Of a DNA stretch of 64,000 nucleotides, positions 51,478 through 59,809 are shown one piece after another; position 1 is the stretch's first letter; each line of letters begins with the position of its first letter. Under the pieces are notes generated by a model. That model had not been told where the DNA came from. It saw nothing but the letters and a program-made list of their open reading frames with translations, and ran no database searches. This DNA is from CBDFKS01 sp965248905 (GTDB taxonomy: Bacteria; Chloroflexota; Dehalococcoidia; Lucifugimonadales; JAGWBF01). The DNA lies in NCBI GenBank assembly GCA_965248905.1, contig CBDFKS010000003.1:124001-188000 (forward strand), in the 5' to 3' direction. The translations under genes were made by a program, and so were the position numbers.

Positions 51478-51962
51478 TACTCTCGACCTCCGACACGAGC
51501 TATGATTATTGCGCCTATGAGGGCTACCAGCAACACCAAGGACGCCACTTCGAATGGCACCGCCCACTCGGTGAACAGGGACTCGCCCAAGGTGGCCAGA
51601 CCGGGGCCTTCAGGATTGGACTCAGCGGGAATCTTCCACAGGAACGAGGCCGTTAGCACGCCGAACACCGCCAGACCCGCCACTATGGCCAGCGGCCACT
51701 GGGAGTTGTCGGAAATGCGAGGGTACTCCTCGCTCCTGGTAAGCATGATCGCGAAGAGGAGCACGATGACTATGGCCCCTCCGTAGATCAAGACCTGGAC
51801 CAGGGCCAGAAACTCGGCAAATAGTAAGAGATAAAGTCCTGCTACCGCGACGAGGGAAAGGAGGAGGAATAGAGCCGCATGGACAACATTTCTGGTGACA
51901 ACTACACCCAAGCCTCCCCCCACCGTTAGAACGGCTGCTATAACGAAGAGGACCTCGGACAT
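51477..51962 (-). CDS. nuoJ: NADH-quinone oxidoreductase subunit J
   Basis: 161 residues, five TM helices. ARNVVHAALFLLLSLVAVAGLYLLLFAEFLALVQVLIYGGAIVIVLLFAIML is the conserved central block (A-x-x-QVLIY-x-GA-I-x-V-LFLFAIM). The short extramembrane loop and final TM (ASLVLLVALIGAIII) are normal. The stop overlaps the nuoK start. The function is in the membrane-arm quinone/proton relay. Confidence 0.94.
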   Translation of the reverse strand: MSEVLFVIAAVLTVGGGLGVVVTRNVVHAALFLLLSLVAVAGLYLLLFAEFLALVQVLIYGGAIVIVLLFAIMLTRSEEYPRISDNSQWPLAIVAGLAVFGVLTASFLWKIPAESNPEGPGLATLGESLFTEWAVPFEVASLVLLVALIGAIIIARVGGRE

Positions 51963-51963
51963 A

Positions 51964-52500
51964 TTAGCTGGTGGTCTCCTCTGCTACTTCCTTGGCTTCC
52001 TTCTTCTGTTCCTTGGCCTGCTTGGCAAGCTTGGAGGGCGGGACCCAGTTAGTGTCTGCCTGGTAACGTTTGCCCATTTCCAGCAGTGGGATCAGGTCTA
52101 CTCGGTCCCCATTGCGCTGATAGGTGCTCATTTCGTGCTCATGGCTCATGACGATGGCGTCGAAGTTGCAAACCTCAACGCATATGCCACATAGGATACA
52201 GCGGTTCAAGTTTATCTCAAAGGTCTCTACGATCTTCTTTCTGGAACTCTTTCCCTCCTTGTTCAGAGGGTTGTCTATCATGGTGGCGGCCATGCACTGG
52301 GTAGGGCATTGCCTTATGCAAACCATGCACGATGTACAGTATGGCTCTCCTACCTCCTCATCCCAGGTCAAGGCTGGAAATCCCATATACCGTGGCTGGA
52401 CCGGAGTAGGGACCGTAGGGTACTGGCGAGTTACCGGAGCTCTCATTCCGTTAAACGCGGAGACCAGCGTAATCAACATACCCTTTACACTGCCTAACAT
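51964..52500 (-). CDS. nuoI: NADH-quinone oxidoreductase subunit I (two [4Fe-4S])
   Basis: 178 residues. The two 4Fe-4S motifs are CTSCMVCIRQCPTQC and CILCGICVEVC, with the expected trailing Cys-Pro/Cys residues, so clusters N6a and N6b can form. The N-terminus (GFPALTWDEEVGEPYC) is typical. A Lys-rich tail (KLAKQAKEQKKEAKEVAEE) follows. It links the peripheral and membrane arms. The stop is 2 nt from the nuoJ start. Confidence 0.95.
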   Translation of the reverse strand: MLGSVKGMLITLVSAFNGMRAPVTRQYPTVPTPVQPRYMGFPALTWDEEVGEPYCTSCMVCIRQCPTQCMAATMIDNPLNKEGKSSRKKIVETFEINLNRCILCGICVEVCNFDAIVMSHEHEMSTYQRNGDRVDLIPLLEMGKRYQADTNWVPPSKLAKQAKEQKKEAKEVAEETTS

Positions 52501-52503
52501 GCT

Positions 52504-53673
52504 TTAACCTCCCCCGGGACTGACTCTGTTACGGAGCGCCATACTGGGCCGCCTGCTGTACAGCTTTGCCACTTTCATAGCAGGAGCGGACAGGTGCTTG
52601 TACACCAGATACCCTATCACACTGGACAATGCCAGAGACATAAGGGTCATACTCCACCAGGGCCAGTCGTAGTACATGTATATGCCGGTGATGATGATGT
52701 TAACAAAGGACAGGGGCACCACAACCTGCCAGGCAAAAGCCATTAGTTGGTCTATTCTCAGCCTTGGTAAGGTGCCTCGAATCCAAAATATCACCATAAC
52801 GATGGAATAAGCCTTTATGAGGAACCACACCACACCAGGAAGGCCGGGCCCATGCCATCCGCCCAGGAAGAGAAGAGCGGTCAGGGCGGCTATTAGGAAG
52901 GTGTTCATGTATTCCGCCAGGAAGAAGACAGACCAGTGGGCTCCACTGTACTCCACGAAGGGGCCTCCAACTATCTCCGACTCGGCAAAGTATATGTCGA
53001 AGGGTGTCCTGCCTACCTCAGCCAATCCGGCTATGAGGAAGATCACCAACCCTAGAGGCTGTAAGATGACAAAGGGTATGTTGGTGAGGTCCCGCTCTAT
53101 TGCTATTAGATCAGGAGCAGTGGACTGAATGCCAGGAAGCTGGACGTTGGATATGTGGATAAGGTTCAGCGACTGAGCTAGCATGGCCACCGATATGACC
53201 ACCATAATTAGGGGTATCTCATAGCTGATGAGTTGGGCTGCCGAACGCAATCCTCCCAGGACTCCGAACTTATTGGCAGAGCCCCATCCTGCCAGCACTA
53301 ACCCTAGGATGGTGATGACAGAGAAGGCGATGATGTAGAAGAGCCCCATGTCCAGGTTCCTCAACACAAGGTTCTCAGCAGCGGGAATGGTGACCCAGAG
53401 CATGAATGAGGGCACCAGCACCACTAATGGGGCTATCCAGAACACGGCCTTGTCTGACCATGAAGGGATCAGGTCTTCCTTGAGCACCAGCTTCACGGCA
53501 TCGGCCACTGGCTGGAGCAATCCCATGGGGCCTGTCCGAGTGGGCCCCAAACGTCGCTGGAGCCGCCCCAGGAACTTGCGCTCCAGCCAGGTGAGGGACA
53601 GCACCACTATGGACAGGGCAGTGAAGAGTATCAGCAGCCCCAATATTATCAGGAAGAAGTCGACGATCCTCAC
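52504..53673 (-). CDS. nuoH: NADH-quinone oxidoreductase subunit H
   Basis: 389 residues, eight TM. The quinone-chamber loop LERKFLGRLQRRLGPTRTGPMGLLQPVADAVKLVLKEDLIPS is intact, and EIPLIMVVISVAMLAQSL, DIYFAESEIVGGPFVEYSGAHWSVFFLAEYMNTFLIAALTALLFLGGW carry the E-rich motifs. It anchors the peripheral arm. Start GTG/ATG at 53673 overlaps the nuoD stop by 4 nt. Confidence 0.95.
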   Translation of the reverse strand: MRIVDFFLIILGLLILFTALSIVVLSLTWLERKFLGRLQRRLGPTRTGPMGLLQPVADAVKLVLKEDLIPSWSDKAVFWIAPLVVLVPSFMLWVTIPAAENLVLRNLDMGLFYIIAFSVITILGLVLAGWGSANKFGVLGGLRSAAQLISYEIPLIMVVISVAMLAQSLNLIHISNVQLPGIQSTAPDLIAIERDLTNIPFVILQPLGLVIFLIAGLAEVGRTPFDIYFAESEIVGGPFVEYSGAHWSVFFLAEYMNTFLIAALTALLFLGGWHGPGLPGVVWFLIKAYSIVMVIFWIRGTLPRLRIDQLMAFAWQVVVPLSFVNIIITGIYMYYDWPWWSMTLMSLALSSVIGYLVYKHLSAPAMKVAKLYSRRPSMALRNRVSPGGG

Positions 53674-54812
53674 CGGTCAACCTCGCCCAAAACGATGTCC
53701 AACGATCCCAAAATCATTACGGTGTCCGCTACCCAGGTGTTCTTGAGCAGCTGTTTGAGAGCCCCAAGGTTACAGAAGGAGGGCGGCCTCACCTTCACCC
53801 TGTAGGGTTTATCTGAGCCGTCGCTTACGAGATAGACTCCGATTTCGCCCCGTGGGTTCTCAGACCTTACGTAAACATCTCCCTTGGGTGGGCGAATGAG
53901 ACGTCTGCCCAACGTGGCCACAGGGCCCAATGGCATCTGGGCCAGGGCCTGCTCTATGATGCTCAGTGACTCATACATCTCCTGGACACGGACGAAGTAG
54001 CGCTCCCAACAGTCTCCATCTATGCCTACGGGAATGTCGAAATCAAACCTATCGTACACCGAGTAAGGCTCTGCCTTCCGCACGTCATACGGTACGCCAC
54101 AGGCTCTCAGACAGGGACCGGTCAGGCCATAGTCTATGGCCGCCTCCGCATCTATCGCTCCTATTCCCTTGCTCCGTGCGATGAACACCTCATTATAGGT
54201 AAGCAGCTTGTCCGACTCCTCTATGTCAGCGCGCAGCTCGGTGAGCAGATTGTTAATCATCTCCTCGAAGTTGGCGGGAAGGTCCTCTTTTATGCCACCC
54301 ACCCGGAAGTAGTTGTGCATCATTCGGGCGCCGCTGATGGCCTCGAAAACCGATTGGATGCGCTCCCTCCCTCGGAAGGAGAACATGACAGGGGTCATGG
54401 CGCCGGCATCCAGCCCGAAGGTGCCCAGGAAGAGAAGGTGACTCGCAATCCGGTTCAGCTCACAGAGGATAACCCGGACGTACTCGGCCCTCTCCGGCAC
54501 ATCCTGGCCCATGAGCTTCTCAACGGCCCGGCAGTAGACCAGCTCGTTGTTGAAATTGGAGATGTAGTCCAGTCGGTCAAAAAGGGTAATTATCTGATGG
54601 TATTGCTCTCCCTCGCACAGCTTCTCAGAGCCACGATGAAGGTAGCCAATATGGGGCTCCGAATCCACCACCTTCTCCCCATCGATCCACAGCACCATAC
54701 GAAACACCCCGTGGGTAGAGGGGTGCTGGGGCCCCATGTTGACCATCATCTCAAGGGGCTCAGCCTCTATGTCCGTCCTGTTTAACTCAACCATATTCAG
54801 CCCGTCAATCAA
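53670..54812 (-). CDS. nuoD: NADH-quinone oxidoreductase subunit D
   Basis: 380 residues. EMMVNMGPQHPSTHGVFRMVLWIDGEKV with HPSTHG (quinone site His), IGYLHRGSEKLCE, DRLDYISNFNNELVYCRAVEKLMGQDVPERAEYVRVILCELNRIASHLLFLGTFGLDAGAMTP and the GPCLRACGVPYDVRKAEPYSVYD region are normal. It holds no Fe-S cluster and forms the quinone pocket with NuoB. Within the operon it is separated from nuoC by an alpha/beta hydrolase and a HicB-like gene. Confidence 0.95.
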   Translation of the reverse strand: MIDGLNMVELNRTDIEAEPLEMMVNMGPQHPSTHGVFRMVLWIDGEKVVDSEPHIGYLHRGSEKLCEGEQYHQIITLFDRLDYISNFNNELVYCRAVEKLMGQDVPERAEYVRVILCELNRIASHLLFLGTFGLDAGAMTPVMFSFRGRERIQSVFEAISGARMMHNYFRVGGIKEDLPANFEEMINNLLTELRADIEESDKLLTYNEVFIARSKGIGAIDAEAAIDYGLTGPCLRACGVPYDVRKAEPYSVYDRFDFDIPVGIDGDCWERYFVRVQEMYESLSIIEQALAQMPLGPVATLGRRLIRPPKGDVYVRSENPRGEIGVYLVSDGSDKPYRVKVRPPSFCNLGALKQLLKNTWVADTVMILGSLDIVLGEVDR

Positions 54813-54878
54813 TCATCGAAGGATTCATATTTTTGCATCGCGAACAGTGTACGCAAACCTACGATCTACAAGCCCATG

Positions 54879-55778
54879 TCAGTCTAAGTCGAGGTGCTCC
54901 TTCAGGAACGCCGTGCTCATCTCCATCACCCGCGCCTTGTGGGGCTCTTCGTAGACCTCGTAGTGGGAGAGGCCGGGCAGCACTTCAAGCTTCCTGGGCT
55001 CATCGGTAGACTCATACATCTCTACGGCATCGGCGGCGGGGCAAATGGTGTCCTTTCCCGCCACGATGTAAAATATGGCTCTGGGTGAGATAAGGTCCAC
55101 CACATCTATGGGCTTGAACTCTATAAGCTTCTCCATCGAGGCCAGGGAATAAGGAGTGAGAATGATATCCTTCATTTCAGGTATGTTGCCGAGGACTCGA
55201 TCTCGGATGTGGTCGGTCAACGGGTCTCCCAGCAGGATATCCTCCAGAGACATTATCGCCGACTTTCCCGTGGTCAGCCTAGCCTTCCTGTCCTCTTCGA
55301 TCCGGTCCAGTAGCCTGATCCATTCGTAGTCACGCCGTATACCCTGCATCCACTGTTCACCATCGCTCCAGCCCGCTATGCTGACAGAGCACCTGACCCG
55401 ATCATCCACACCGGCCACATAAGGGACCATTCCTCCCCCGAAACTCCATCCGATCAAAGCCAGCCGGTCTGGGTCCACCTTGGGATGAACCTCCAAGTAA
55501 GTCAAAGCGTTTCGAATATCCTCCGCTTGCTCTAGAGCGTAGAGTCGCCCTTTTTCGCCTTCGCTATCTCCTACACCACGGTAATCCCAGATCAAGGCCA
55601 CGTAACCCAAATCAGCGAATTGACGGGCGACCTGAGGGAACCAGAAATACTCCTTGATACCTATCATGCCCTGACACATAACGATACCCGGGCAGCTCCT
55701 GTCCGCGGCTCCATCCGGTTCATACAAGACGCCTGCGATTTTCAGGCCGTCGCTATATATGCTGACTTTCTTCTCCAT
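54879..55778 (-). CDS. Alpha/beta hydrolase inside the nuo operon (dienelactone hydrolase/FrsA-like)
   Basis: 299 residues: VALIWDYRGVGDSEGEKG and the nucleophile elbow GWSFGGG (Ser), Asp in YIVAGKDTICPAADAVE, and His in LSHYEVYEEPHK. The active site is thus complete. No signal peptide. The substrate is unknown; family members act on esters, amides or thioesters. It is on the same strand as the complex I genes, between nuoD and the HicB-like gene, and has no obvious link to complex I. A separate insertion into the operon is the simplest explanation. Confidence 0.85.
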   Translation of the reverse strand: MEKKVSIYSDGLKIAGVLYEPDGAADRSCPGIVMCQGMIGIKEYFWFPQVARQFADLGYVALIWDYRGVGDSEGEKGRLYALEQAEDIRNALTYLEVHPKVDPDRLALIGWSFGGGMVPYVAGVDDRVRCSVSIAGWSDGEQWMQGIRRDYEWIRLLDRIEEDRKARLTTGKSAIMSLEDILLGDPLTDHIRDRVLGNIPEMKDIILTPYSLASMEKLIEFKPIDVVDLISPRAIFYIVAGKDTICPAADAVEMYESTDEPRKLEVLPGLSHYEVYEEPHKARVMEMSTAFLKEHLDLD

Positions 55779-55821
55779 GATAGACCTCCTGCGTTTCCCT
55801 TAGCTATACGGAGCCCGGGTG

Positions 55822-56067
55822 CTACTCGACAAACTGAAGCTCCAGTTCAGTGCCTTCATCGACCCCTGGGTAACCCGCCTGAGAGAGGGTCTCCTCCAGA
55901 GAACCGTCACCATCGCAGGCCTGCACCCAGGAGATGAACTTCTCCACCAAATCCTCTTGAGCTTCCTGAACAGTCTCGCCTTTGCCTACCAGATCGAGTC
56001 CCCCGACCGTTGCCAGACAACCATCTCCATCTTGAGCCATCTTCCCAAACAGTGTTAGTCTGTCCAC
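55822..56067 (-). CDS. HicB-type antitoxin-like protein downstream of nuoC
   Basis: 81 residues from GTG 56067: VDRLTLFGKMAQDGDGCLATVGGLDLVGKGETVQEAQEDLVEKFISWV. The spacing and the L-V-G-K-G-E-T-x-x-E-A turn match HicB. The GTG is 1 nt after the nuoC stop; an ATG at 56040 is also possible, and the longer frame back to 56133 overlaps nuoC and is not preferred. No toxin gene is nearby. Confidence 0.6.
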   Translation of the reverse strand: MDRLTLFGKMAQDGDGCLATVGGLDLVGKGETVQEAQEDLVEKFISWVQACDGDGSLEETLSQAGYPGVDEGTELELQFVE

Positions 56068-56068
56068 C

Positions 56069-56584
56069 TTAGTATTCCTGGTAGTCGTGGAAGGGGTGCT
56101 CCTTTCTAGCTGGGTAACCCTCGAATCCCTCATACAATATCAGGGGCAGTAGATTTGGGTGTCCATCGAATGACACTCCGAAGAGGTCGTGGGCCTCCCT
56201 CTCGTACCAATCGGCTGCACGCCACACTGATGTGACACTTGGAAGATGAAGTTCATCGTAAGTGACGTCCGTCTTTATCATTAACTTATGTTCATGCTCC
56301 AAGGACAAGAGAGTGTACACGATTTGGATGTACTCTATGTAGTCCACCGCCGCGAGACAGAGAAGCATTTTAAAAGATAGGCGTGGATCTTCCTTCATCA
56401 TACGGCAGACATCCACGACGTGTTCAGGCTTCACTGTAACAACCGGGATGTCTATGGCAGCTCCCATCTCAGGCGCAAAATCCCTGAGGACATCATCCAG
56501 AAGTTGTTGCAAAGCCTGCGCCCTTTCGTCGAGGGCGCTTTCAGCGGCCGCGTCGTGTTCCCGTGAGCTAGGCCTCTCCGCCAC
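56069..56584 (-). CDS. nuoC: NADH-quinone oxidoreductase subunit C
   Basis: 171 residues: VWRAADWYEREAHDLFGVSFDGHPNLLPLILYEGFEGYPARKEHP is the 30-kDa subunit signature (W-x-E-R-E-x-x-DLFG-x-x-F-x-GHP). The N-terminus has an Ala/Glu-rich extension. It starts 17 nt inside the end of nuoB and its role is structural, holding NuoD in place. Confidence 0.94.
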   Translation of the reverse strand: MAERPSSREHDAAAESALDERAQALQQLLDDVLRDFAPEMGAAIDIPVVTVKPEHVVDVCRMMKEDPRLSFKMLLCLAAVDYIEYIQIVYTLLSLEHEHKLMIKTDVTYDELHLPSVTSVWRAADWYEREAHDLFGVSFDGHPNLLPLILYEGFEGYPARKEHPFHDYQEY

Positions 56585-57092
56585 GACGTTTGGAGTCTCG
56601 CATGATTTTTTCCTGAAGCTTCAAGATGCCCTGCATAAGGGCCTCAGGCCTTGGAGGACATCCTGGTACGTAGACATCCACCGGTATGATGTGGTCAACA
56701 CCCATGACCACGGAATATGAACGGTAGTAGGGGCCTCCGTTGGTGGCGCAGCTACCCATGGCAATGACCCACTTGGGCTCGGGCATCTGCTCGTAGAGTA
56801 ACCTTATGGGCTCACCCATTTTCTTGACGACCGTGCCGGCCACAATCATTACGTCAGACTGCCTTGGAGAAGGCCAGGTCACCACTCCGAATCGGTCGAA
56901 GTCGTGGTGGGCCATGTATGTAGACATCATCTCAATGGCACAGCAGGCCAGCCCGAATGTGAGAGCCCATAGAGAAGACTTCCTGGCCATGGCGAAGAGC
57001 TCCTCTGCCTTGGCCGTCACGACGCCTGGCATGGCCCTGTCGAACAAACTGGGCGCAGGTACGTTACCCTGACCCAAACTTATTTCGACCAT
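56568..57092 (-). CDS. nuoB: NADH-quinone oxidoreductase subunit B ([4Fe-4S] N2)
   Basis: 174 residues from ATG 57092 (MVEISLGQGNV); an upstream GTG at 57113 is in frame but has a poorer ribosome-binding site. FGLACCAIEMM gives the tandem Cys pair, AMGSCATNGGPY the third and VPGCPPRPEALMQGI the fourth ligand of N2. The DRFGVVTWPSPRQSDVMIVAGTV segment is conserved. It overlaps nuoA by 13 nt and nuoC by 17 nt. Confidence 0.96.
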   Translation of the reverse strand: MVEISLGQGNVPAPSLFDRAMPGVVTAKAEELFAMARKSSLWALTFGLACCAIEMMSTYMAHHDFDRFGVVTWPSPRQSDVMIVAGTVVKKMGEPIRLLYEQMPEPKWVIAMGSCATNGGPYYRSYSVVMGVDHIIPVDVYVPGCPPRPEALMQGILKLQEKIMRDSKRRGGEA

Positions 57093-57448
57093 TCCAATAC
57101 CCCCTTTCGCCACGCATACAGAATGGCGAAGGCCAGCACCGCCAGGAATATGAGCATTGCATAGAAAGCCACCTTGTTATCCAGGAAGATCACTGCCCAG
57201 GGAAAGAGAAAGACGGCTTCCACATCGAAGATCAAGAAGAGGATAGCGAATATGTAATAGCGAAGGTTGATCTGGGACCAACGGAATGGTGCTGGCGGGA
57301 TACCGCACTCGTAGGGGGTCAGCTTCACGGCCGAATACCTGCGTGACGAGATGAACATGGATGCGGCAAACATCAGGGCTATGGCCAAGAACCCGACGGC
57401 GCCTGAGAGAATTACCGCCGTCCATCGAAAGTCGAAATCCGCTGGCAT
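57080..57448 (-). CDS. nuoA: NADH-quinone oxidoreductase subunit A
   Basis: 122 residues, three TM. KLTPYECGIPPAPFRWSQINLRYYIFAILFLIFDVEAVFLFPWAV contains the conserved E-C-G and F-D-x-E-x-x-F-L-x-PWA motifs of NuoA. It is the first gene of the operon; AGGAGAGGG lies just before the ATG. No promoter was assigned with confidence in the 57449-57653 gap. Confidence 0.95.
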   Translation of the reverse strand: MPADFDFRWTAVILSGAVGFLAIALMFAASMFISSRRYSAVKLTPYECGIPPAPFRWSQINLRYYIFAILFLIFDVEAVFLFPWAVIFLDNKVAFYAMLIFLAVLAFAILYAWRKGVLEWSK

Positions 57449-57653
57449 GCAGGCCCTCTCCTTAGAGTGTGAACGCTAACTTGAGCATTTTAAAGCGCTT
57501 ACGTCGGTCGTGTGACGGTAATCACTATATCATCGGCCTACGAAGGGTGTCAACGAAGAAACGAGGTTGTAGTGGACCTCTATCTGCCTAGACGATACCT
57601 TCCTAGCTAATTCCCCTGGGTAGCGCAGGTAGCGGCGGTTGGCCACAGGCAGA

Positions 57654-57662
57654 TGCTATAAT
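57654..57662 (+). promoter_or_regulatory. Extended -10 promoter of the DUF433/DUF5615 pair
   Basis: TGCTATAAT at 57654-57662 matches the extended -10 form (TGnTATAAT). It lies 34 bp before the ATG at 57697. No good -35 box was seen. Confidence 0.5.
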
Positions 57663-57696
57663 TGATAGGGTTAAAGCTAGATATGGGGGCTTATGT

Positions 57697-57933
57697 ATGA
57701 TTGACTGGAGACCGCATCTTGCCAGTGATCCGCAGGTCTGCCACGGACAGTTGTGTGCAAAGGGGACTCGAGTATTAGTTACCAACATCCTCGATAGCCT
57801 TGCCGAAGGGGCTAGCCGAGAAGAGGTCCTAAGAAGCTATCCATCTCTTAAACCCGAACACATTGGTGCTGCTATTGCCTATGCTGCGGAGCTAGCACGA
57901 GAAGAGAGCCTTATTCCACTGCTACCAGAATGA
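57697..57933 (+). CDS. DUF433 protein (antitoxin-like)
   Basis: 78 residues: RPHLASDPQVCHGQLCAKGTRVLVTNILDSLAEGASREEVLRSYPSLKPEHIGAAIAYAAELA. This is the DUF433 core (I-x-x-P-x-x-x-G-x-P/C-x-I-x-G-TR-x-x-V/I), a small winged-helix-like domain often paired with DUF5615. The TGA overlaps the ATG of the following gene (ATGA). As a pair they look like an antitoxin-PIN toxin operon. Confidence 0.85.
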   Translation: MIDWRPHLASDPQVCHGQLCAKGTRVLVTNILDSLAEGASREEVLRSYPSLKPEHIGAAIAYAAELAREESLIPLLPE

Positions 57934-58280
57934 GGTTCAAAATCGATGAAAACCTTCCTTCTGAGCTCCTCGACGACCTCAGAGAGGCAGGACATGACGC
58001 AGAGACCGTACCAGACGAAGGAATCGCTGGCGCTCCCGACCAAGTAGTGCTTGAGAGGGTGCGAAGTGAAGGCAGAGTATTACTGACTATGGATAAAGGA
58101 ATTGGGGACGTCCGGATTTATCCCCCTAGAGATTATGCAGGAATCATTTTATTCCGTCTCCGAACTTCAGGCCGGAGTGCAGTCCTGGCTTCTATCCGCC
58201 GTCAATTACCGACCATCCTGGGGATCGAACTGGCTCACCACCTTCTGGTTGTTACAGACCATAGCGTCCGGATACGGTAA
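57930..58280 (+). CDS. DUF5615 PIN-like protein (toxin-like)
   Basis: 116 residues: MRFKIDENLPSELLDDLREAGHDAETVPDEGIAGAPDQVVLERVRSEGRVLLTMDKGIGDVRIYPP. It begins with the D-E-N-L-P typical of DUF5615 (Mut7-C/PIN-like fold) and has the acidic D (RVLLTMDKG) expected for metal binding. DUF5615/DUF433 pairs resemble type II toxin-antitoxin systems; an RNase role is inference. It converges with the aminomutase gene. Confidence 0.85.
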   Translation: MRFKIDENLPSELLDDLREAGHDAETVPDEGIAGAPDQVVLERVRSEGRVLLTMDKGIGDVRIYPPRDYAGIILFRLRTSGRSAVLASIRRQLPTILGIELAHHLLVVTDHSVRIR

Positions 58281-58353
58281 TCTCTCGAGGTGTGGTCACC
58301 AATTCTAATCTTGCGACGTCTTATTCTGCTTCTTCCCTGATCTGACCATCCAG

Positions 58354-59685
58354 CTAGACAATCCCTTCTTTGCGCATGGCCGTGAGGGACTGTTCGAAGG
58401 CACCGATAGTCTGGTCTATGTCCTTCTCCTGGTGTGTCGCCCCAACGAGGAGAGTGCCCCTGCCCATTATGTCCACGCCGGCGTTTATCATAGCCCTCTT
58501 CAGGGGCACGGTCACGGCGACGGAGCCGGCGTCCTTTATCTGCTGGTGTGGCATGTTGCATATGCCGCGGTCGCAGTCGCAGTCCGCCATAGTCAGGTGA
58601 ACTATGGATGCAGTGCCCCGAGCATGGCCTGGCACCTCCATCTTCGAGAAGATGTCGTTGAGCCCCTTCTTCAGCCGGGCTGCCATGGCATTGGCTCTCT
58701 CATTAATGGGCTCAGAGGCGATAATCTCCAGGGCTTTTGCCCCTGCTGCCGCCGACATTGGATTGGCGTTGAAGGTCCCCTGGTGCGCCACGCGTCGCTT
58801 GGCGTTCCATTCAGGGTCGTTGCGGAAGGCTATCATATCAATGATGTCAGCCTTGCCTCCCACGACTCCGCCCGGGAGTCCTCCGGCCACAATCTTGGCC
58901 ATGGTACTCAGGTCCGGCTCTACTCCGTAGAGACTTTGGGCTCCTCCCCTCGATACCCGAAAGCCGGTGACCACCTCGTCCATTATCATGAGGACGTTGT
59001 GTTTTTTTGTCACCTCCCTCAGGTCCTTGAGGAACCTGGGTAGCGGGAGGGGCAGAAAAGCGGAATAGGAGCCGATGGCCTCCACTATTACAGCGGCGAT
59101 GTTATCGTCCCGGCTCAAAGTGTCCTCCACGGCCGATATGTCAGGAGGGAGTACGATCACTGATTGAGTCGTAGTAGCCGGAACACCTGCAACCGGCGTA
59201 TCTCCTTTGGCTATCACATAGTCGTGCCAGCCATGGAAGTGCTCGGCGAACTTGATGATCTTGTCCTTGCCTGTATAGGCTCTGCACAACCGGAGGGCCA
59301 TCAACGTAGCCTCGGTGCCGGAGCTGTGAAAGCGTACTTTATCGACAGAGGGCATTAGCGCTTTTATCGCCTTTACCCAACGCAGTTCCTCGTCGGTGTT
59401 GGCTCCCAGATGAGTGCCTCTGGCCACCTGGTTAGCAACTGTGGATACAATTTCGGGGTGGGAGTGTCCCAGGATAAGGGAGCCATGACCAGAAACGTAG
59501 TCCAGGTACTCGTTGCCATCGACGTCCCACTTCCGGGGCCCCTTGCCATGGGTGACACAGAGAGGGAAGGGCGTCATGTAGCGGCTGTCGTGGGTCACAC
59601 CTCCAGCAAAGACCTCGTTGGCCTCCTCATATCGGCTGGCTGATCCCGGGTGTTTTCGAATAAACTCATCGAGGATTGTATCCAT
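58354..59685 (-). CDS. Glutamate-1-semialdehyde 2,1-aminomutase-like PLP enzyme (class III aminotransferase)
   Basis: 443 residues: SRYEEANEVFAGGVTHDSRYMTPFP, GNEYLDYVSGHGSLILGHSHPEIVS, VRFHSSGTEATLMALRLCRAYTGKDKIIKFAEHFHGWHDY, IMDEVVTGFRVSRGGAQ, and STMAKIVAGGLPGGVVGGK with the PLP Lys. These are class III aminotransferase motifs, and the fold and length resemble HemL. However, the C-terminal half has a Cys-rich stretch (ADCDCDRGICNMP) that is unusual for HemL, and no other heme genes are near. A general aminomutase or transaminase acting on another amino acid is possible. Start ATG 59685 with GAAAGGAG upstream. Confidence 0.8.
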   Translation of the reverse strand: MDTILDEFIRKHPGSASRYEEANEVFAGGVTHDSRYMTPFPLCVTHGKGPRKWDVDGNEYLDYVSGHGSLILGHSHPEIVSTVANQVARGTHLGANTDEELRWVKAIKALMPSVDKVRFHSSGTEATLMALRLCRAYTGKDKIIKFAEHFHGWHDYVIAKGDTPVAGVPATTTQSVIVLPPDISAVEDTLSRDDNIAAVIVEAIGSYSAFLPLPLPRFLKDLREVTKKHNVLMIMDEVVTGFRVSRGGAQSLYGVEPDLSTMAKIVAGGLPGGVVGGKADIIDMIAFRNDPEWNAKRRVAHQGTFNANPMSAAAGAKALEIIASEPINERANAMAARLKKGLNDIFSKMEVPGHARGTASIVHLTMADCDCDRGICNMPHQQIKDAGSVAVTVPLKRAMINAGVDIMGRGTLLVGATHQEKDIDQTIGAFEQSLTAMRKEGIV

Positions 59686-59757
59686 GGCTTCTCCTTTCGC
59701 GGGAACCGGACATATTTGCTAGGCGTATCGGACCTTCCGGTTAGGTATGCACAGGCA

Positions 59758-59766
59758 TGATATAAT
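59758..59766 (+). promoter_or_regulatory. Extended -10 promoter of the threonine synthase pair
   Basis: TGATATAAT at 59758-59766 is an extended -10. It lies 44 bp before the ATG at 59810. A convincing -35 was not found. Confidence 0.5.
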
Positions 59767-59809
59767 ATTCGAGCATTTTCCACAAGCTATAGGGCGAGGA
59801 GCCCGATCC

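Noticed and set aside
51477..51567. Longer start for nuoK
   Set aside because: The extra 30 residues overlap nuoJ and are Arg/Ser-rich, unlike any NuoK N-terminus.
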